Below, piece by piece: positions 41,544-49,926 of a stretch of DNA of 64,000 bases. The stretch spans positions 310,001 to 374,000 of the forward strand of contig DATGJP010000020.1 in assembly GCA_035295125.1 (NCBI GenBank). Reading direction: 5' to 3'. A program made the position numbers and the translations under genes. The notes below the pieces were generated by a model. It saw only the letters and a list, made by a program, of their open reading frames with translations. It did no database searches and was not told the DNA's origin. This DNA is from JAICMB01 sp035295125 (GTDB lineage: Bacteria; Acidobacteriota; Terriglobia; Bryobacterales; Bryobacteraceae). Position 1 is the stretch's first letter, and every line of letters starts with the position of its first letter.

Positions 41544-42271
41544 TGAGGATTCGCGGCTGGAACTCCGTGAACCCAGTCTAGCGGAACTTGTCCTTCCGGC
41601 AAGAGCTCACCTTTCTCCAAGTGCCGGATCTTGCCCGCGAAGCTGGCGGCGTGCGGATCGTGCGTCACCATGATAATGGTCTTGCCGTATTCCTTATTCA
41701 GACGCGACAAGAGCGTCAGGACTTCGGTAGCGGATGTCGCGTCCAGGTTGCCGGTGGGCTCGTCGGCAAGAATAAGATCGGGGTCGGTCACAATCGCGCG
41801 AGCAATGGCCACGCGCTGCTCCTGGCCGCCCGAAAGCTGGCGAGGCAGGTGACCCATGCGGTCTTCCAGTCCGACCAGTTTCAACGCCGTACGGGCGTGC
41901 TCGATCCGTTCTTTCTTCTTCAGGTTCGTCAGCTTCAACGGAAGCTCGACGTTTTCGAGCGCGCTCAGGACGGGGATCAGGTTGAAGGATTGGAAAATGA
42001 AGCCGACGTGCTCATTCCGCCAATGCGCTATGGCGCGATCGCTCAACGCCCGCAGGTCCTGTCCAAGGACCAGAATCTCACCATCGGACGGGCGGTCCAT
42101 GGCGGCGATCAGGTGCAAGAGCGTCGACTTGCCCGAGCCGGACGGCCCCATCAGGGCCACAAAATCACCGCGCTCGATCGCAATACTCACATCCTTAAGT
42201 GCGACAACATGAAACTCGTCGCGCACGAATTCTTTCGATAGATCCTTGGTCTGAATGACTACTTCAGCCAT
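41540..42271 (-). CDS. MacB/LolD-type ABC transporter ATPase
   Basis: A 243-residue ABC ATPase. Walker A GPSGSGKST, signature LSGGQEQRVAIARAI, Walker B DLILADEPTG and an H-loop HDPHA are complete. It belongs to the LolD/MacB/FtsE branch, which works with permeases having large periplasmic loops. Those permeases are encoded upstream at 44004 and 45174, and an adaptor gene sits four bases before. Probably part of an export or lipoprotein-release-type complex. Confidence 0.93.
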   Translation of the reverse strand: MAEVVIQTKDLSKEFVRDEFHVVALKDVSIAIERGDFVALMGPSGSGKSTLLHLIAAMDRPSDGEILVLGQDLRALSDRAIAHWRNEHVGFIFQSFNLIPVLSALENVELPLKLTNLKKKERIEHARTALKLVGLEDRMGHLPRQLSGGQEQRVAIARAIVTDPDLILADEPTGNLDATSATEVLTLLSRLNKEYGKTIIMVTHDPHAASFAGKIRHLEKGELLPEGQVPLDWVHGVPAANPQ

Positions 42272-42275
42272 ATTC

Positions 42276-43616
42276 TCACCCCTGTTTTGTCCGCACTTTC
42301 TGTCCGTCTTTCAGATCGGCGGGCGGATTGAGGATGACGTCCTCGCCGCCGATGAGTCCCGACTCCACCTGTACTCCCTGCGCCGTGGTCCCCGATACCG
42401 TCACCTTCCGCCGGCTGGCTTTGCCGTTCAGAATCACGAACACCGTGTCGTCTTTGACAGCCGCGGCGGGCACAAGTACGATCGGCTTGGCCGGCCTGGC
42501 GGAGGTGGACTCCGTCTTTGCAGAATAGAACGCGACGCTGGCATTCATCTCCGGCCTCAGGTAATCGTCCGGTTCCTCGATCCTGACCTTCACCTGAACG
42601 GTGGCCTTCTGCCGGTTGGCTTCGGGCGAAATTTCCTCGATATGGCCCTTGTACTTACGGTCCGGATAGGCATCAGTGGTCACGATGCCATCCTGCCGTG
42701 GACCAAGCTTGGCGAAGTCGTTCTGATTGATATCCAGCTCTACCTGGAGGTCCTTGAGGTTGGCAAGCGACACCACGTAGCCTTTTGCGCCTTTGTCGCC
42801 GACGAAGCCAGTGGTTACGAATTCGCCTTTCTCGACGTTGCGTTCGAGAATCGTGCCGGCGATCGGCGCGCGGATGATGGTATTGTCGAGCTGCGTCTGG
42901 GAATAGGCGAGTCCGCCCCGGGCCTGTTCAATCTGCGCTCGCAGCGCATCGATCTCTTCCTGGCGCGGTCCTAGCTTCACGAGCTGGTAGGTGCGGTCCA
43001 TAGAATTGACCGCGGCGGCTTGCGAGTCGTACTTGGCCTGCGCGTCGTCGAGCGCCTGCTGCGACATTACTTTGTCGTGAACCAGGGTCTTCGTACGGTT
43101 GAGCGTGACCTCCGCATTCACGAGATTGGCTTTGGACTGCTCGAGATCGGCTTTTGCTTTCGCGATCTCTTCAGGACGCGAGCCGTGTTCCGCTTCAGCG
43201 AGCTTAGCTTGGAGGTTCGCCAGCGCGCCTTTCGCCTGCAGGACCTGGGCTTGATATTCGTCGTCTTCCAGCCGAACAAGGACCTGGTTCTGTTGAACGT
43301 GATCGCCTTTTTCAACCCCGATCCAGGCAACTTTGCCGATCACCTTGGACGCTACCTCAATTTTGTGGGCGGCAATGATGTAGCCGGTCGCATTCAGAAT
43401 TACAGCGCCTCCCTCGGCGGCGGCGTTGTCGAGCAGGTGCGCGCGGCCCACTTCGACTTCGGTAGCGCTGTTGAATTTGGCGTTTACGAAACGTGCGGCG
43501 CCCAGCAGCACAAAAATAGTAATGCCGATGAGGATCCAACGAACCGCCCAGGGCGAGGGTTCGTCACGCCGCCGTTTCGAACGGTCGATGCGGAGGTTCT
43601 TTAGCTCCTGTTCCAT
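42276..43616 (-). CDS. HlyD/MacA-type periplasmic adaptor
   Basis: A 446-residue membrane fusion protein with an N-terminal membrane anchor (WILIGITIFVLLGAARFV), a lipoyl-like barrel half motif (IAAHKIEVASKVIGKVAWIGVEKGD), a long alpha-helical hairpin rich in Ala/Glu/Lys (about 125-230), and the second barrel half with a beta-barrel domain. It couples an inner-membrane ABC pump to an outer-membrane channel. No TolC lies directly in this operon; the nearest one is at 48601. Confidence 0.9.
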   Translation of the reverse strand: MEQELKNLRIDRSKRRRDEPSPWAVRWILIGITIFVLLGAARFVNAKFNSATEVEVGRAHLLDNAAAEGGAVILNATGYIIAAHKIEVASKVIGKVAWIGVEKGDHVQQNQVLVRLEDDEYQAQVLQAKGALANLQAKLAEAEHGSRPEEIAKAKADLEQSKANLVNAEVTLNRTKTLVHDKVMSQQALDDAQAKYDSQAAAVNSMDRTYQLVKLGPRQEEIDALRAQIEQARGGLAYSQTQLDNTIIRAPIAGTILERNVEKGEFVTTGFVGDKGAKGYVVSLANLKDLQVELDINQNDFAKLGPRQDGIVTTDAYPDRKYKGHIEEISPEANRQKATVQVKVRIEEPDDYLRPEMNASVAFYSAKTESTSARPAKPIVLVPAAAVKDDTVFVILNGKASRRKVTVSGTTAQGVQVESGLIGGEDVILNPPADLKDGQKVRTKQG

Positions 43617-44003
43617 GCTGATCTAATGTCCCAGCTATTACACAGCCTCTGCTTCCCTGCATCCCACGTAACGCCGCCTTCAGGCTGTCCATAGGGCGGC
43701 AGAAGCCGCCGGCACTTAATTGGCGGTACAGACGTTTTCAATGACGCATCCCGGGCGAACTCCAAAGGCCGGCTGCAGCGGCGCCTCCGGACGACCCGGA
43801 TCGAACGAGCCGCGACTTCTGCCGAGGGTTCGAGATCTGGTCTGTGCTTCCAAAGGCAGGCGAAACCGCCTGCTTCACCCTTCGACAGAATCCAAAATCC
43901 TGTGTTGTGTGGAGTCACAGGCCAGCCCACTCCACGCTTCCGCCCCCTCCAAAGCTTCATAAGACGCGAAGAATCCACGGAGTTTTCGGTTTCTCCTCCC
44001 CTG
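43617..44003. other. Intra-operon gap with hairpin repeats
   Basis: About 390 bases between the permease and adaptor genes carry no gene. They include GGCGGC-AGAA-GCCGCC (43695-43710), a TCCAAAGGC at 43761 and the longer unit at 43849-43880. The gap is unusual because the other genes of this transport operon are nearly contiguous. It may be an insertion of hairpin repeats or a site where a second promoter lies. Confidence 0.5.
43849..43880. repeat. TCCAAAGGCAGGCG hairpin unit
   Basis: TCCAAAGGCAGGCG starts at 43849 and closes a 7-bp hairpin GCAGGCG-AAAC-CGCCTGC (43856-43873). It is followed by TTCACCC. The same 14 bases begin the unit at 30263, and the first nine occur again at 43761, which suggests a dispersed repeat family. 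Confidence 0.45.
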
Positions 44004-45170
44004 CTAGATTTCCCGCAAAGCAATGAGGATCTCCTTCTTCGCCGCCATCCGCGCGGGGAACACCCCACCAAGAGCGCCCATTAACATCGCAAAAATCAGC
44101 CCTGAGACCATCACCGTGGGACCGACATGAAAATTAAACGCAATTTCGCTGAAGGTGAAAAAACTCGTGATTCCGGTTGTCACGTTGTTCAGCGGAAGCA
44201 CCAGCAGACATCCCAAAATTCCGCCAATGGCCGAAAGCAGAAGCGACTCTATGAAAAAGCTCAGCAGTATGCTGCCTCGGGAAAATCCAAGCACTCGGAG
44301 AGTTCCGATCTCCTTGGCACGCCGCGCCACCGCCGCATACATAGTATTCATGGCTGCGAAACTGCTGCCGATTGCCATGATGAGCGCGATGAACGTTCCC
44401 ATGGCTTGCAGCGGAATGCCCGCGGCGGTTTGCCGGTCGTAGTATTCGCGCTCCGAAACAGCGTCCACGTTCAGACGGCGATCATCTTTAAGCGCATTGA
44501 TGAGCGGTGTGACCGAACTGGCGTCCTGGGCACGTAACAAAATGGAGCTCTGGCCATCCTGGCGATTAAAGTCGGAGCTGATCTGGTTCAAGTCACCGAA
44601 GATTTCGCTGTTGACCGCCGATTGTCCGCCGTCCATGATTCCGACGACATCCCAATCGCCTTTGCCGAAATGCAGGCGCTTGCCGGGGCGGGCGTCAGGG
44701 TGCCGTTTCGCGATGGACTTGCCGACCACCACTTCGCGGCGCCCCGCCTGAAACCAGCGCCCTTCGGAAAGAGTCAGGTTGTCGCGCATCGAGACGCCCA
44801 AAGGTTGAATACCGCGAACATTGACATTGAAGCCGCTGGAATTGTCGACGCTCGGGAGATTGATCACGGTGACCAGTTCGAGAGAAGTCATCGGCTCACC
44901 GGAACTGGTGTGGGCGACACCGGGCTTGGCCTTCAGGTCCTGCAGAACACCCCAACTCAGACCGCTATTCAACTCCGACGTCGAGCCTTTGCGCATCACA
45001 ATGATGTTCAGCGGATTGCCGGTGGCTGCAAATGCAATGCGCAGGCCGTTCACGAGGGCCAGCACCGCGAGCAGCACCGCCACCGTGAGGGCAATACCCA
45101 GCGCCGTCATGAGTGTTGTGGTCTTTCTAACGCTCAGGTTACGAAGGTTGTAAGCGATCGGAATAGCCAT
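44004..45170 (-). CDS. MacB/FtsX-type ABC permease
   Basis: A 388-residue permease with four hydrophobic segments: one near the N-terminus, then a large periplasmic MacB-like domain, then three at the end (including SFFIESLLLSAIGGILGCLLVLPLNN). The FtsX domain sequence ARRAKEIGTLRVLGFSRGSIL is clear. It is close to its neighbour, the second permease, three bases away. A heterodimeric pair with one ATPase and one adaptor is the natural reading. Confidence 0.92.
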   Translation of the reverse strand: MAIPIAYNLRNLSVRKTTTLMTALGIALTVAVLLAVLALVNGLRIAFAATGNPLNIIVMRKGSTSELNSGLSWGVLQDLKAKPGVAHTSSGEPMTSLELVTVINLPSVDNSSGFNVNVRGIQPLGVSMRDNLTLSEGRWFQAGRREVVVGKSIAKRHPDARPGKRLHFGKGDWDVVGIMDGGQSAVNSEIFGDLNQISSDFNRQDGQSSILLRAQDASSVTPLINALKDDRRLNVDAVSEREYYDRQTAAGIPLQAMGTFIALIMAIGSSFAAMNTMYAAVARRAKEIGTLRVLGFSRGSILLSFFIESLLLSAIGGILGCLLVLPLNNVTTGITSFFTFSEIAFNFHVGPTVMVSGLIFAMLMGALGGVFPARMAAKKEILIALREI

Positions 45171-45173
45171 TCG

Positions 45174-46346
45174 TCACCCCGCGTCCTTCAGCGCGTCAAG
45201 GATGGAGATGCGTGATGCGTTCCAGGCCGGCACCACGGAACTGGCCAAACCCAGAAGCATCGCAGCCGCAATCAGCATCAGCGCCACAATAGGCGTGATA
45301 ATCATTCCGTTTGCGAAGCCGAAAATCACCTGCGCGTGGCGCACGCCGTTCGACAGCAGCATCGCGAGGGCACATCCCACGCCGCCTCCGATCAGCGAGA
45401 TCATGGCGGATTCTCCAAGCACGATGCCGAGGATCGATTCCCGCGAGAAACCGAGCGTTTTCAGGACACCCACCTCGCGGACGCGTTCGCGCACCGACAT
45501 CGAGATGGTGTTCGAGGACACCAGCACAATCGTAAAAGCCACCGCGCCGCAAATGGCAAGCAGGAACACCTTGAGATTGCCGAGGAACGAAGTAAAAGTG
45601 AGGACGAAGGCCTGCTCCGATTCGGTGCGCGTGGGGTAAGGCGATTCCGCGAACATCCTGTCGATCGCCTCGGTAATGCGCGGAACGTCTTCGGGCGAGT
45701 TGGCCATCACTTGCAGGGTTCCGATCTCGTCTGCTCGCGAGGGCTGGACGGCCTTGATCGCTTCGCTGAGGTAGTCGTAATTGAAATAAAGACTGTCGTT
45801 GCCGCCGGCGTAGTCGTAGATTCCCACGACTTTCAGTTCCAGGTTAACAGGATAGATATCGCCCTGAATTGTAATACGATCTCCCATTTTGAAGCCGAGG
45901 CGGGCGGCCAGGCCTTTACCGATGACGCAGCCGGTACGCTCGCGTTCGAAGGCCAGGCGCTGGTCGTCGGGAATCTGCAACTCCGAATCCACGATGAACA
46001 GCTTTTTTGGTTCTACCGCGAAACGGGCGAAAAAATTCTTTTGATCGCGGGCATCTTTGTAAACTCCACCGAACCAGTCCCATACGGTGAGGTCACGCAC
46101 GCCAGGGACGCGGCGGACCCGGTCCTCGTAAGCGTGGGGGAGCGGCTGGGTCATCGAAACACGGTGATGTACGATGACGCGGAGGGCTTGCGCCGGAGTT
46201 GCGGGTCCCGCGAGAAACAAGCCGTGGTACAGCGCCATGAGCAGGCCGAGAATGCAGAAGGAAATGGCAATGCTCGCGATCGTCAGCGAACTGCGCCGGC
46301 GATTGCGCAAGCTGTTCTTGAAAACCAGCGGGAGATACCTAAACAT
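45174..46346 (-). CDS. MacB/FtsX-type ABC permease
   Basis: A 390-residue permease, the first gene of the export operon. The N-terminus has SIAISFCILGLLMALYH, a periplasmic domain, and the FtsX C-terminal domain with VRERVREVGVLKTLGFSRESIL. The two permeases are only distantly similar. The operon is divergent from the HXXEE gene at 46412, so both promoters must be in the 65-base gap between. Confidence 0.92.
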   Translation of the reverse strand: MFRYLPLVFKNSLRNRRRSSLTIASIAISFCILGLLMALYHGLFLAGPATPAQALRVIVHHRVSMTQPLPHAYEDRVRRVPGVRDLTVWDWFGGVYKDARDQKNFFARFAVEPKKLFIVDSELQIPDDQRLAFERERTGCVIGKGLAARLGFKMGDRITIQGDIYPVNLELKVVGIYDYAGGNDSLYFNYDYLSEAIKAVQPSRADEIGTLQVMANSPEDVPRITEAIDRMFAESPYPTRTESEQAFVLTFTSFLGNLKVFLLAICGAVAFTIVLVSSNTISMSVRERVREVGVLKTLGFSRESILGIVLGESAMISLIGGGVGCALAMLLSNGVRHAQVIFGFANGMIITPIVALMLIAAAMLLGLASSVVPAWNASRISILDALKDAG

Positions 46347-46411
46347 GCACTTTCTCCTAGTGTACTGAGGATTCCAGGATCGCGATGCTCATGATGTAAT
46401 GAGGTATCCTC

Positions 46412-46996
46412 ATGCTGCTGAATTGGCTGAATCGCCACTGGGTGCCGGCGTCTCTATGCATGGCGCTGATGCTTCTTGCGTTATTCCCCATCATGAGTCT
46501 CCGCTGGGGCGGCTTCTTCCTGCTCATCTATCTTCAGATGCCTTTCTACATGCTGCACCAGGTAGAAGAACATACGAACGATAGGTTCCGAAAGTTCGTG
46601 AACGAAAGAGTGTTTCACGGTGTGGAGGCACTGAGTCCGGCAGCGATCTTGTGGATCAATATTCCGGGCGTGTGGGGGGTAGTGCTCCTGGCGCTGTATG
46701 GCGCTGCGTTTTTCGGACCTGGATGGGGGCTGTCCGCGGTCTATTTGGCCGTGGTGAATGGGTTGACACACGTGATGGGTGCCCTGATTTCGCGATCCTA
46801 CAATCCGGGATTATGGACCTCCATCGTCTTGTTTTTGCCGGCCGGCGCTCTCGCGTTAGTCGAGGCGAGTCGCATGTCGAGCATAATGCCGGTGCACCAC
46901 GTCGTTGGACTGGGGGTCGCGCTGGGGATTCACGTTGTCATTGTGGGGTATGCCCGGGCGAGGGCCGCGTCAGCGCAACCTTGCGCGGTCGTATAG
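46412..46996 (+). CDS. HXXEE-domain membrane protein
   Basis: A 194-residue integral membrane protein with about five hydrophobic helices. The namesake motif is HQVEE, followed by HTNDRFRKFVNERVFHG. HXXEE proteins are of unknown function; the conserved histidine and acids suggest a metal-dependent membrane enzyme. Its last 27 bases overlap the end of a convergent anti-sigma gene. Confidence 0.85.
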   Translation: MLLNWLNRHWVPASLCMALMLLALFPIMSLRWGGFFLLIYLQMPFYMLHQVEEHTNDRFRKFVNERVFHGVEALSPAAILWINIPGVWGVVLLALYGAAFFGPGWGLSAVYLAVVNGLTHVMGALISRSYNPGLWTSIVLFLPAGALALVEASRMSSIMPVHHVVGLGVALGIHVVIVGYARARAASAQPCAVV

Positions 46997-47212
46997 TTCC
47001 CGTAGCCGCGATTGGACATCCGAAGGCAAGGGACTGGGCGACTGTCCAGCCTTCAAATCGCGGCACATGTGGATGACCCTCTTGACTCCTGCCAGGAATT
47101 CGGCGCACTGCCCGCAAGACGAGGCGTGTTGTTCCAGGTCTTCGCATCGAGCGGCCGGAAGCTCCCCATCGAGGTACTGGGAAAAAAGCGCGAGCAGTTC
47201 TTCGCAGGTCAT
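46970..47212 (-). CDS. Anti-sigma factor, zinc-finger (zf-HC2) type
   Basis: An 80-residue soluble ZAS-domain protein. It has H29, C33 and C36 in the HxxxCxxC motif (QHASSCGQCAEF) after DGELPAARCEDL. It lacks a transmembrane helix, so it would act in the cytoplasm, perhaps as a redox-sensitive factor. It overlaps the ECF sigma gene by four bases and so is its likely partner. The 3' end overlaps the HXXEE gene. Confidence 0.88.
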   Translation of the reverse strand: MTCEELLALFSQYLDGELPAARCEDLEQHASSCGQCAEFLAGVKRVIHMCRDLKAGQSPSPLPSDVQSRLRELYDRARLR

Positions 47213-47760
47213 GAGGCGAGTCTCTTTCTCAGCTCCAGACGGGCGCGATGGAGCCGCGTCTTCACGACATCGCTGCTGACGCCAAGGACCTCAGCGGTAT
47301 CTTCGGTCGAGAGTTCTTCGAAATCGCGCAGCAGAACGACGGAGCGCATGGTTTCGGGCAGTGCGGCGATGGCGAGCCGCAACGACTCGGCGGTCTCTTC
47401 AGCCATCAGGCGGCGATCGGGCAGCACAGCGGCATCGCGCGGTTCCCGGCTATCGGCGTGATCGAGCGAGAACTCTTCGGATGGCGCGAAGATGCTTTTG
47501 CGGCGTTTCATGAGGCACGCGTTTTTCGCAATGCGGAATACCCAGGGTTTTACCCGCTCCGGGTCGCGCAGTTGATCGAGATTTTCGAACGCTTTCATCA
47601 GGGCATCCTGCGCGACTTCTTCGGCATCCTCCCGCTGACCGCACATCAGGAAGCTGTACTGGAAGATTTTCGATTGAAACGTTGCTACAAATCGTTCAAA
47701 CGCGCCGGGTGCGCCGGCGAGCAGGTCTGCGGCGAGCCGCGCTTCCACATTCGAAGGCAC
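47209..47760 (-). CDS. ECF-family RNA polymerase sigma factor
   Basis: A 183-residue ECF sigma factor. Region 2 shows QREDAEEVAQDALMKAFENLD and the PWVFRIAKNACLMKRRK segment; region 4 shows LPETMRSVVLLRDFEELSTEDTAEVLGVSSDVVKTRLHRARLELRK. A linker of about 40 residues separates them. The paired zinc-finger anti-sigma suggests control by a stress signal. The regulon is not visible in this window. Confidence 0.94.
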   Translation of the reverse strand: MPSNVEARLAADLLAGAPGAFERFVATFQSKIFQYSFLMCGQREDAEEVAQDALMKAFENLDQLRDPERVKPWVFRIAKNACLMKRRKSIFAPSEEFSLDHADSREPRDAAVLPDRRLMAEETAESLRLAIAALPETMRSVVLLRDFEELSTEDTAEVLGVSSDVVKTRLHRARLELRKRLAS

Positions 47761-47829
47761 GCTTCGATTCTACGGGTTTAGGATGCAGTTGGTGGACGGA
47801 GGTGACAGTCTTGGGAAAGGGCAGTGACG

Positions 47830-48258
47830 CTAAAGGGGAAGGAGGGTCAGACCTTGGATTTTTTCGAAGTGACGTTTATTGCGGGTTGCGATAGCGTATC
47901 CACGTTCGAGAGCACACGCCCCAATCAGCAGGTCATCAAATGGGATAACAATACCCAACTGCGAGTTCTCGGCATGAAGTCTTCCAACCAGTTCGGCTGT
48001 CTCAGATGTGATCGGATAAACGACAACAGCGGCCTTCAGATCATCGAGGAACGTCCGGCGCGCATGGCGCCGTTCGGTTGAATCGGCGCGATAGATTCCG
48101 TGAGCCAGTTCGGCGACGCTCACGCTACAGAGTGCCACTTCGCAATCGCCTGCTCGCTCTTTGACGAACCGCAGAAACCGGGCCACATCGAGACGCCGAC
48201 GTTCAGCCTCAATAATGACGCTGGAATCGAGAACTACTCCCAGGTGGGCGGGTCCCAT
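47830..48258 (-). CDS. vapC: VapC-type PIN-domain toxin
   Basis: A 142-residue PIN-domain protein. Acidic residues for the metal site are present: D11 (VLDSSVIIEAER), E in VSVAELAHGI, D in IPFDDLLIGA, and a last acidic/Asn segment TRNKRHF. It follows an antitoxin gene, overlapping it by 25 bases. Such toxins cleave RNA. The overlap suggests coupled translation. Confidence 0.9.
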   Translation of the reverse strand: MGPAHLGVVLDSSVIIEAERRRLDVARFLRFVKERAGDCEVALCSVSVAELAHGIYRADSTERRHARRTFLDDLKAAVVVYPITSETAELVGRLHAENSQLGIVIPFDDLLIGACALERGYAIATRNKRHFEKIQGLTLLPL

Positions 48259-48509
48259 GGTTTGCTGCGATCAGCGATTCCCTTTTCCACGTCCTCAGTG
48301 AATCCATCGTCAGGAATGGCATTCGTCCCGCGCTCTTCAGCAATAGCAATACTCTCCGATAGCAACCGGCCCTGAGGGAATGGAGTGCGGATAACGGCAA
48401 TGGCGCGGTGGTTTTGCTCCACTATGACTTCCGCCCCCGATTGAACCTTAGTCAGCACGGCATGGAGGTCGCGTGCGAGTTCGGATTCTGTTATGCGGAG
48501 TGCGCTCAT
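48234..48509 (-). CDS. Phd/YefM-type antitoxin
   Basis: A 91-residue antitoxin starting at ATG 48509 (MSALRITESELARDLHAVLTKVQSG); a frame nine codons longer is less likely. The N-terminal Phd/YefM DNA-binding region precedes EVIVEQNHRAIAVIR, and the C-terminal tail is acidic and probably neutralises VapC. It would autoregulate the module together with the toxin. Confidence 0.85.
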   Translation of the reverse strand: MSALRITESELARDLHAVLTKVQSGAEVIVEQNHRAIAVIRTPFPQGRLLSESIAIAEERGTNAIPDDGFTEDVEKGIADRSKPWDPPTWE

Positions 48510-48600
48510 GTTCTTAATGATAACGGGTTGCTCCAATTATGAACCAGTTCGCAACCGTACGATTGTCACCTCGGCGCACAAACTGCATCTTGCCTGCTGA

Positions 48601-49926
48601 GTGAGAACAGGCGTATTTCTTCTTCTGCTCGCGCCGGTTTACGCGCAGAACAGCATCAGTTTACGAGAAGCCGTGGACACCGCTCTGAAAAAACACCCCT
48701 CCATGGAGGCAAGTGCTGCGCGAATTGACGCAGCGGGCGCTGGAATCGTGGCGGCAGGCGCGGGAAAACTCCCCAGAATCGATTACACCGAGTCGTGGCA
48801 GCGCAGCAACAACCCGGTTTTTGTCTTTAGCTCGCGGCTGACACAACACCAGTTCGGGCTCGAGAATTTTCAGATTGGCCCCCTCAACCGGCCCGGCGCG
48901 CTCGATAATTTTCAGTCACAAATCGTGGTCAGCCAGCCGATTTATGACGGCGGTTTGGCTCGCGCGGAGGTGCGATCGGCGACGGCGGGGATGGATTTGG
49001 CACGGGAACAGGGCCGCGCTGTCGGCATGAGCCTGACAGCGGGAGTCGTACGCTCGTACTTCGGGATGCTGCTTGCGGACGCCGAGTTGAAGGCTGCCCA
49101 GCAAGCGGTGAAATCGGCCGAAAGCGACCAGCAGCGAGCCGAGTCGATTCGGGCGGCGGGTATGTCGACCGATGCGGATGTTCTTTCCATTCGCGTGCAC
49201 CTGGCCGCGATGCGACAGCAGGAGATTGCTCGCAAATATGACGCTGAAGTCGCACTATCGCAATTAAACGAACTCCTCGGGGCGCCGTTGGATACCCCGC
49301 GGCAGCTCACCACGCCCCTGGAAAAGGTCGCGACCGGCGAGAATGGTGACAGTGAAAAAACCGCCGTCGCGGAGCGGCCGGAAATCCGTGAAGCCCGGCT
49401 TCGGGTGCAGTCCGCGGGTGAGCAGGTGGCCGCTGCTCGTGCGAGCTATCTGCCCCGAATCTCCGCGCGGTTCGCGTTCGAAGCCGACCGCCAACGGTTT
49501 GTAAATCGCGGCGGCGCCAACTGGCTCATCGGCGCCTCGCTCGAATGGAACCTCTTCAGCGGGCTCTCCAACCAGGCTCACAAGGCCGAAGCCGAGCAGT
49601 CGGTGCGGGCAGCGAAGGCCGAGGCTCAGCAAACGGACGCAGCCGTCAGGGTTGCCGTGCGGCGAGCGGAGGCTGACCTCAAGTCGGCCAACGAACAGCT
49701 CTCCGTCGCCGAAGCCGCTATCGCCATGGCGGACGAGAGCCTGCGAATTACCAAGAATCGCTATGAGAGCGGCTTGACCACGGTGACGGAGCTGCTGCGC
49801 AATGAAACCGCGCTGCTGGATGCTCGCACGCGCCAGTTGGGCGCTGTCGCGAACCAACGAGTCGCCGCGGCAAATCTCGAATTGGCTACTGGAACACTCT
49901 CAGGAGACTCGAATGTCCTTAAATAA
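48601..49926 (+). CDS. TolC-family outer-membrane efflux protein
   Basis: A 441-residue TolC-like protein with a signal peptide (MRTGVFLLLLAPVYAQ) and a GTG start. It has two long repeats of alpha-helical coil, ISLREAVDTALKKHPSMEASAARIDAAGAGIVAAGAGKLP-type and the second with a similar hairpin. It is the first gene of a TolC/adaptor/RND triad and overlaps the adaptor by 14 bases. It forms the outer-membrane exit duct. Confidence 0.9.
   Translation: MRTGVFLLLLAPVYAQNSISLREAVDTALKKHPSMEASAARIDAAGAGIVAAGAGKLPRIDYTESWQRSNNPVFVFSSRLTQHQFGLENFQIGPLNRPGALDNFQSQIVVSQPIYDGGLARAEVRSATAGMDLAREQGRAVGMSLTAGVVRSYFGMLLADAELKAAQQAVKSAESDQQRAESIRAAGMSTDADVLSIRVHLAAMRQQEIARKYDAEVALSQLNELLGAPLDTPRQLTTPLEKVATGENGDSEKTAVAERPEIREARLRVQSAGEQVAAARASYLPRISARFAFEADRQRFVNRGGANWLIGASLEWNLFSGLSNQAHKAEAEQSVRAAKAEAQQTDAAVRVAVRRAEADLKSANEQLSVAEAAIAMADESLRITKNRYESGLTTVTELLRNETALLDARTRQLGAVANQRVAAANLELATGTLSGDSNVLK

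Noticed and set aside
45336..46394. 352-codon plus-strand frame
   Set aside because: Antisense shadow of the FtsX permease.
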